A stretch of DNA of 59,146 bases from Bacillus bingmayongensis. Its GTDB lineage: Bacteria; Bacillota; Bacilli; Bacillales; Bacillaceae_G. Position numbers and translations under genes: made by a program. Each line of letters begins with the position of its first letter. The first letter of the stretch is position 1. The stretch lies in NCBI RefSeq assembly GCF_000299035.1, contig NZ_AKCS01000019.1:1-59146 (forward strand), written 5' to 3'. Under the pieces are notes generated by a model, which was not told the DNA's origin, made no database searches, and saw nothing but the letters and a program-made list of their open reading frames with translations. Below are positions 56,853-59,146 of the stretch, one piece after another.

Positions 56853-57470
56853 GTGAATAGCCGAAAATGGGTACGACTATTTTTAACGACGCTGCTGCTT
56901 GGGGGGATTAGTACAATCCTTATTGGTTTTATTTTAGGTTGGAACAAGTACGCTAAATTTTTTCAAAATTTTGACGGTAAAGAAGTTTTAATGATTTCTT
57001 TTTGGTTACTGGGTGTTGGTTTTATTTTTAGTGTAATTAGTCAAATGGGCTTTTTCGCGTATTTAACAGTTCATCGTTTTGGACTAGGAATGTTTCGGTC
57101 GTCTTCTCTTTGGAATGCAGTTCAGCTCTTTTTTATTGCATTTGTACTGTTTGATTTTGTTTATTTAAGATCGGTACTCGTTGCAAATGGTGATGTTTCG
57201 TTTGGGAATAATATTCTTGTAGCTGGAATATTGTTTTTATTTGGAGCGATTGTAGCCTATATAAAGAGTAAAGAGACGAATAAAAAAGCATTTATACCCG
57301 CTTTATTTTTTATGGTTGTCGTAACAATTCTTGAATGGGTACCGGCGCTCCGGATTAATGATACCGATTGGTTATATTTAATGGTTATACCACTTCTGTT
57401 GTGTAATGCATATCAGTTACTTATATTACATCGTTTAATAGGACAACAAAGAAGTAAGTCAGTTAGTTAA
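56853..57470 (+). CDS. kbaA: KinB-signalling activator KbaA
   Basis: Membrane protein required for KinB input to the sporulation phosphorelay in B. subtilis. 205 residues with about six hydrophobic segments (near 9-28, 44-66, 78-107, 113-136, 145-165, 172-190) and few long loops. Start is GTG 56853 after GGGGGATGGG. Divergent from gerD, with a terminator after its stop. Identification rests on hydropathy, locus and overall recognition, as there is no catalytic motif. Confidence 0.87.
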   Translation: MNSRKWVRLFLTTLLLGGISTILIGFILGWNKYAKFFQNFDGKEVLMISFWLLGVGFIFSVISQMGFFAYLTVHRFGLGMFRSSSLWNAVQLFFIAFVLFDFVYLRSVLVANGDVSFGNNILVAGILFLFGAIVAYIKSKETNKKAFIPALFFMVVVTILEWVPALRINDTDWLYLMVIPLLLCNAYQLLILHRLIGQQRSKSVS

Positions 57471-57485
57471 GGAGATAAGGGTGAA

Positions 57486-57528
57486 AAAAGGGTACAACAC
57501 CTTTCGTATGAAGTGTTGTACTCTTTTT
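57486..57528 (+). terminator. kbaA terminator
   Basis: 15-bp stem AAAAGGGTACAACAC (57486-57500) with GTGTTGTACTCTTTT (57513-57527), one G-T pair, and a T run. Confidence 0.9.
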
Positions 57529-57542
57529 AGTATGGAGTGACT

Positions 57543-57623
57543 TTTATTTCGCTATTTGTAAGCGATAAGACTCCGGCTCAAAATTTAGAGAAACGAAGGA
57601 ACGTAGAAGATGGGAGATTTTAC
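57543..57623 (-). repeat. Truncated bcr1-like repeat copy
   Basis: Begins TTTAT and then follows the same order as the first half of the complete copy beside it: CGCTATTTG, a CTCAAAATT core, and GAAGATGGGAGAT against GAGAGAT. Its first hairpin differs in sequence yet still pairs (TCGCT/AGCGA against CCCGC/GCGGG), implying compensatory change. It breaks off after ~81 bp where the complete copy begins. Strand is given relative to the copy at 12199. Confidence 0.6.
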
Positions 57624-57783
57624 TTTATCCCGCTATTTGCGGGCAGTAATACTTCCACCTCAAAATTCGGCGAAAGCAAAGAAGTTAGGTGAGAGATAAA
57701 CCGCCCGTAAAAGCAAGATTGGTGAGGGCTAATAATCAGTGGGGGAATGGAGAAAATCCCCACTGATTAAAGTTTCACTTTAC
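57624..57783 (-). repeat. Complete bcr1-like repeat at the pdaB 3' end
   Basis: About 160 bp bounded by TTTAT (57624-57628) and TTTAC (57779-57783). It contains hairpins CCCGC-TATTT-GCGGG near one end and AATCAGTGGGG/CCCCACTGATT (57734-57744 with 57758-57768) near the other, and aligns in full with the reverse complement of 12199-12357. Its last bases supply the pdaB stop codon. The features fit bcr1 of the B. cereus group, described as a structured, mobile-element-like repeat. Confidence 0.8.
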
Positions 57784-58539
57784 GTCGTTACTTTTTGTAT
57801 TTGTGTTAGAAATAAGTTGTGATACAGATACTTGCTCATAACCATCACTTTTTAATTTCTGCAGGAGCAGCGGTAGAGATTTATTTGTTTGAAGTGCCGA
57901 ATCGGAAGCGTGTAATAAAACGATGTCTCCGCCTCGTAAATTGTTAGAAACTGTTGATACAATTTTATTTACACCAGGATTTTTCCAGTCGTTTGAATTA
58001 TTACTCCAGTGTACAACGGTATATCCAAGAGATTCTGCTACTTTGAGAACAGTTTTATTAAATTCCCCGCTAGGAGGACGCAAGAGCTTGACTTGTTTTA
58101 TGCCAAGCTTTGTAAACACATCTTGCGAACGTAAAAGATCCCTTCGCATCTCGTTCGCTTCCAAAGAAGTATAAGATGTATAGTTATATCCCATACTGCC
58201 AATTTCGTGACCATCCTGTATAATCCGTTCCACAATATCCGGGTGTCTTTCTGCCCATGCCGCAGAGAGGAAGAAAGTTGCATTTTTAATTTCTCTTTCT
58301 TTTAAAGTATCAAGAATCGGAAGCGCCTTTTTATCTCCCCAGCTAATATCGAATGTTAATGCAACTTGTTTTTTTGCGGTATCGCCTTTGTAAATGACTT
58401 TTGGACCAGTTGCAGTTGAAAAAGCAGATTGATGAGAATATGTCTTTAAAAAGAGAAGCCATGCTGTAAATAAGGACAGTACAATAATTAAACTAATGTG
58501 CTTAAATTTACGTTTACTTGTTATAAAAAAGAAAAACAT
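57775..58539 (-). CDS. pdaB: Polysaccharide deacetylase PdaB, sporulation-specific
   Basis: NodB-family protein required for normal cortex in B. subtilis. 254 residues: N-terminal membrane anchor (about 15-32), then a deacetylase domain. Motif 1 is TFDISWGD instead of TFDDG, and motif 2 is [13 protein letters not shown] without the second zinc histidine of HxxxH; this is a feature of the family that casts doubt on ordinary zinc catalysis. Motif 3 LRPPSGEFN and motif 5 VLLHAS are retained. The final lysine and the stop lie in the repeat at 57624-57783. Start follows GGGGCGGAG. Confidence 0.9.
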   Translation of the reverse strand: MFFFFITSKRKFKHISLIIVLSLFTAWLLFLKTYSHQSAFSTATGPKVIYKGDTAKKQVALTFDISWGDKKALPILDTLKEREIKNATFFLSAAWAERHPDIVERIIQDGHEIGSMGYNYTSYTSLEANEMRRDLLRSQDVFTKLGIKQVKLLRPPSGEFNKTVLKVAESLGYTVVHWSNNSNDWKNPGVNKIVSTVSNNLRGGDIVLLHASDSALQTNKSLPLLLQKLKSDGYEQVSVSQLISNTNTKSNDVK

Positions 58540-58571
58540 AATACTCCGCCCCTTTGTCCAATCCTTTTCAG

Positions 58572-58582
58572 TTACTTATATG
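58572..58582 (-). promoter_or_regulatory. CATATAAGTAA motif upstream of pdaB
   Basis: On the minus strand the 11-mer CATATAAGTAA lies 33 nt before the pdaB start. The same 11-mer is in the cwlD leader (54054-54064). Both genes act in cortex synthesis, so it may be a mother-cell sigma -10 region; the -35 is poor here. Confidence 0.35.
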
Positions 58583-58760
58583 CTCAAAAAGTTGAAAAGA
58601 GAACTGAACGATTAATATCGTAGGAAATGGATATAATGGACGTTATAGTTTGATGTTTGATTTTAGTGGTGATGCGTAGAATGACAATGTTATTAGAGTT
58701 GATGAACGGATTGCGTTATTGTGTATACATAGACATATGAGTAATTGTTGAGGTGATAGT

Positions 58761-58979
58761 TTGCTTGGGATTATGATTACAAAAGAAGAACAGAAAGAAA
58801 TAGAATATTTATTGAAGAGAGAGTTAGATGAGCTTTTATTTGATTTTGCAGATGAGCGAATACATGATGTCGTAAAAAAGACAATGGAAGAACGATATAA
58901 AATTATTTTTTGTTTGTTTCGAAGAGTAACAAATGCAGAAGAGTGCATCCGTTATGTAAGAAAAAGAATTTTTTATTAA
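58761..58979 (+). CDS. Conserved-looking small protein of unknown function
   Basis: A 72-codon frame starting TTG 58761, 5 nt after GAGGTGA, giving MLGIMITKEEQKEIEYLLKR. An ATG at 58773 is possible but has no well-spaced site. The protein is highly charged and predicted helical, without cysteine pairs, signal or membrane helix; I recognise no domain. It stands alone between pdaB and the rRNA promoters, and codon use looks like the neighbours. I think it is real because of the ribosome-binding site and amphipathic helical pattern. Confidence 0.65.
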   Translation: MLGIMITKEEQKEIEYLLKRELDELLFDFADERIHDVVKKTMEERYKIIFCLFRRVTNAEECIRYVRKRIFY

Positions 58980-58985
58980 AAGGTG

Positions 58986-59015
58986 TTGACGATATGGTTT
59001 AATGTATGGTAAATT
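58986..59015 (+). promoter_or_regulatory. rRNA operon promoter P1
   Basis: TTGACG (58986-58991), 18-nt spacer, TAAATT (59010-59015), 7 nt after the small gene. First of a tandem pair typical of Bacillus rRNA operons. Confidence 0.6.
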
Positions 59016-59073
59016 AATAACCGTCGCTGATGCGAAACAGCAGAAAGCGAAAAAAGAAATTTAAAAAACTTAG

Positions 59074-59102
59074 TTGACATTGAAAAATGAAGATGTTAAC
59101 AT
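59074..59102 (+). promoter_or_regulatory. rRNA operon promoter P2
   Basis: Consensus TTGACA (59074-59079), 17-nt spacer, TAACAT (59097-59102), preceded by an A-rich, UP-like stretch. Confidence 0.8.
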
Positions 59103-59107
59103 AAGGA

Positions 59108-59146
59108 AGTCGCAAATGAGCGACAAACGAGTTCTCTGAAAACTGA
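59108..59146 (+). promoter_or_regulatory. rRNA leader with boxA-like antitermination site
   Basis: A small GTCGC/GCGAC hairpin (about 59110-59125) is followed by GAGTTCTCTGAAAACTGA, close to the boxA-type leader before Bacillus 16S rRNA. The 16S gene itself lies beyond the window. Confidence 0.7.

Noticed and set aside
57734-57768. AATCAGTGGGG/CCCCACTGATT stem as an ordinary pdaB terminator.
   Set aside because: It lacks a T run on the pdaB strand and is an internal hairpin of the repeat; some termination is possible but not supported.

Overview
This 59 kb window is a low-GC Firmicute chromosome segment, almost certainly from the Bacillus cereus group. The evidence is the gene order (ctsR-mcsA-mcsB-clpC-radA-disA through sigH, rpoBC, the str and S10-spc-alpha ribosomal clusters, ecfAAT, cwlD, gerD, kbaA, pdaB), the protein sequences, and copies of a ~160 bp dispersed repeat that looks like the B. 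cereus-group element bcr1. Species assignment is by recognition only; no database was searched. Nearly every gene is on the + strand, away from the presumed origin; only gerD and pdaB are reversed.

Layout. The window opens on the last ~35 nt of a 5S rRNA with its terminator and closes on tandem promoters and leader of another rRNA operon, so the segment lies between two rRNA operons. 0.4-7.7 kb: protein quality control and genome integrity (ctsR, mcsA, mcsB, clpC, radA, disA) with a SigA promoter, a CtsR operator on the start site and a possible SigB promoter. 7.8-16.1 kb: yacL, isoprenoid genes ispD and ispF, gltX, then a cysteine T-box ahead of cysE-cysS-mrnC-rlmB-rae1. 16.2-21.3 kb: sigH, rpmG, secE, nusG, rplK, rplA, an L10-type leader, rplJ, rplL and a methyltransferase (ybxB). 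21.6-33.8 kb: rpoB, rpoC, ybxF, rpsL, rpsG, fusA, tuf. 34.1-48.8 kb: the S10-spc-alpha supercluster from rpsJ to rplQ, including secY, adk, map, infA and rpoA. 48.9-53.2 kb: the ECF transporter module, truA, and an L13 leader with rplM-rpsI. 53.2-59.1 kb: sporulation and germination genes ybaK, cwlD, salA, gerD, kbaA, pdaB and an unrecognised 72-codon gene.

Most of the window builds and regulates the gene-expression machinery: RNA polymerase core and alpha, NusG, SigH, about half of the ribosomal proteins, elongation factors, two aminoacyl-tRNA synthetases and rRNA-processing enzymes. The stress operon and the spore genes sit at the two ends. RNA-level control is dense: a T-box, L10 and L13 leaders, several attenuator-like hairpins, and one helix that appears to hide the cwlD ribosome-binding site.

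I found no new multi-gene system. The most interesting non-textbook signals are (1) the dispersed repeat copies, one inside the cysE leader and a partial-plus-complete tandem pair whose end supplies the pdaB stop codon; (2) the 15-bp helix covering the cwlD Shine-Dalgarno, with a possible sporulation promoter inside it; (3) a hairpin that appears to bridge an otherwise too-distant Shine-Dalgarno of nusG; and (4) a strong unexplained hairpin before rpoA.
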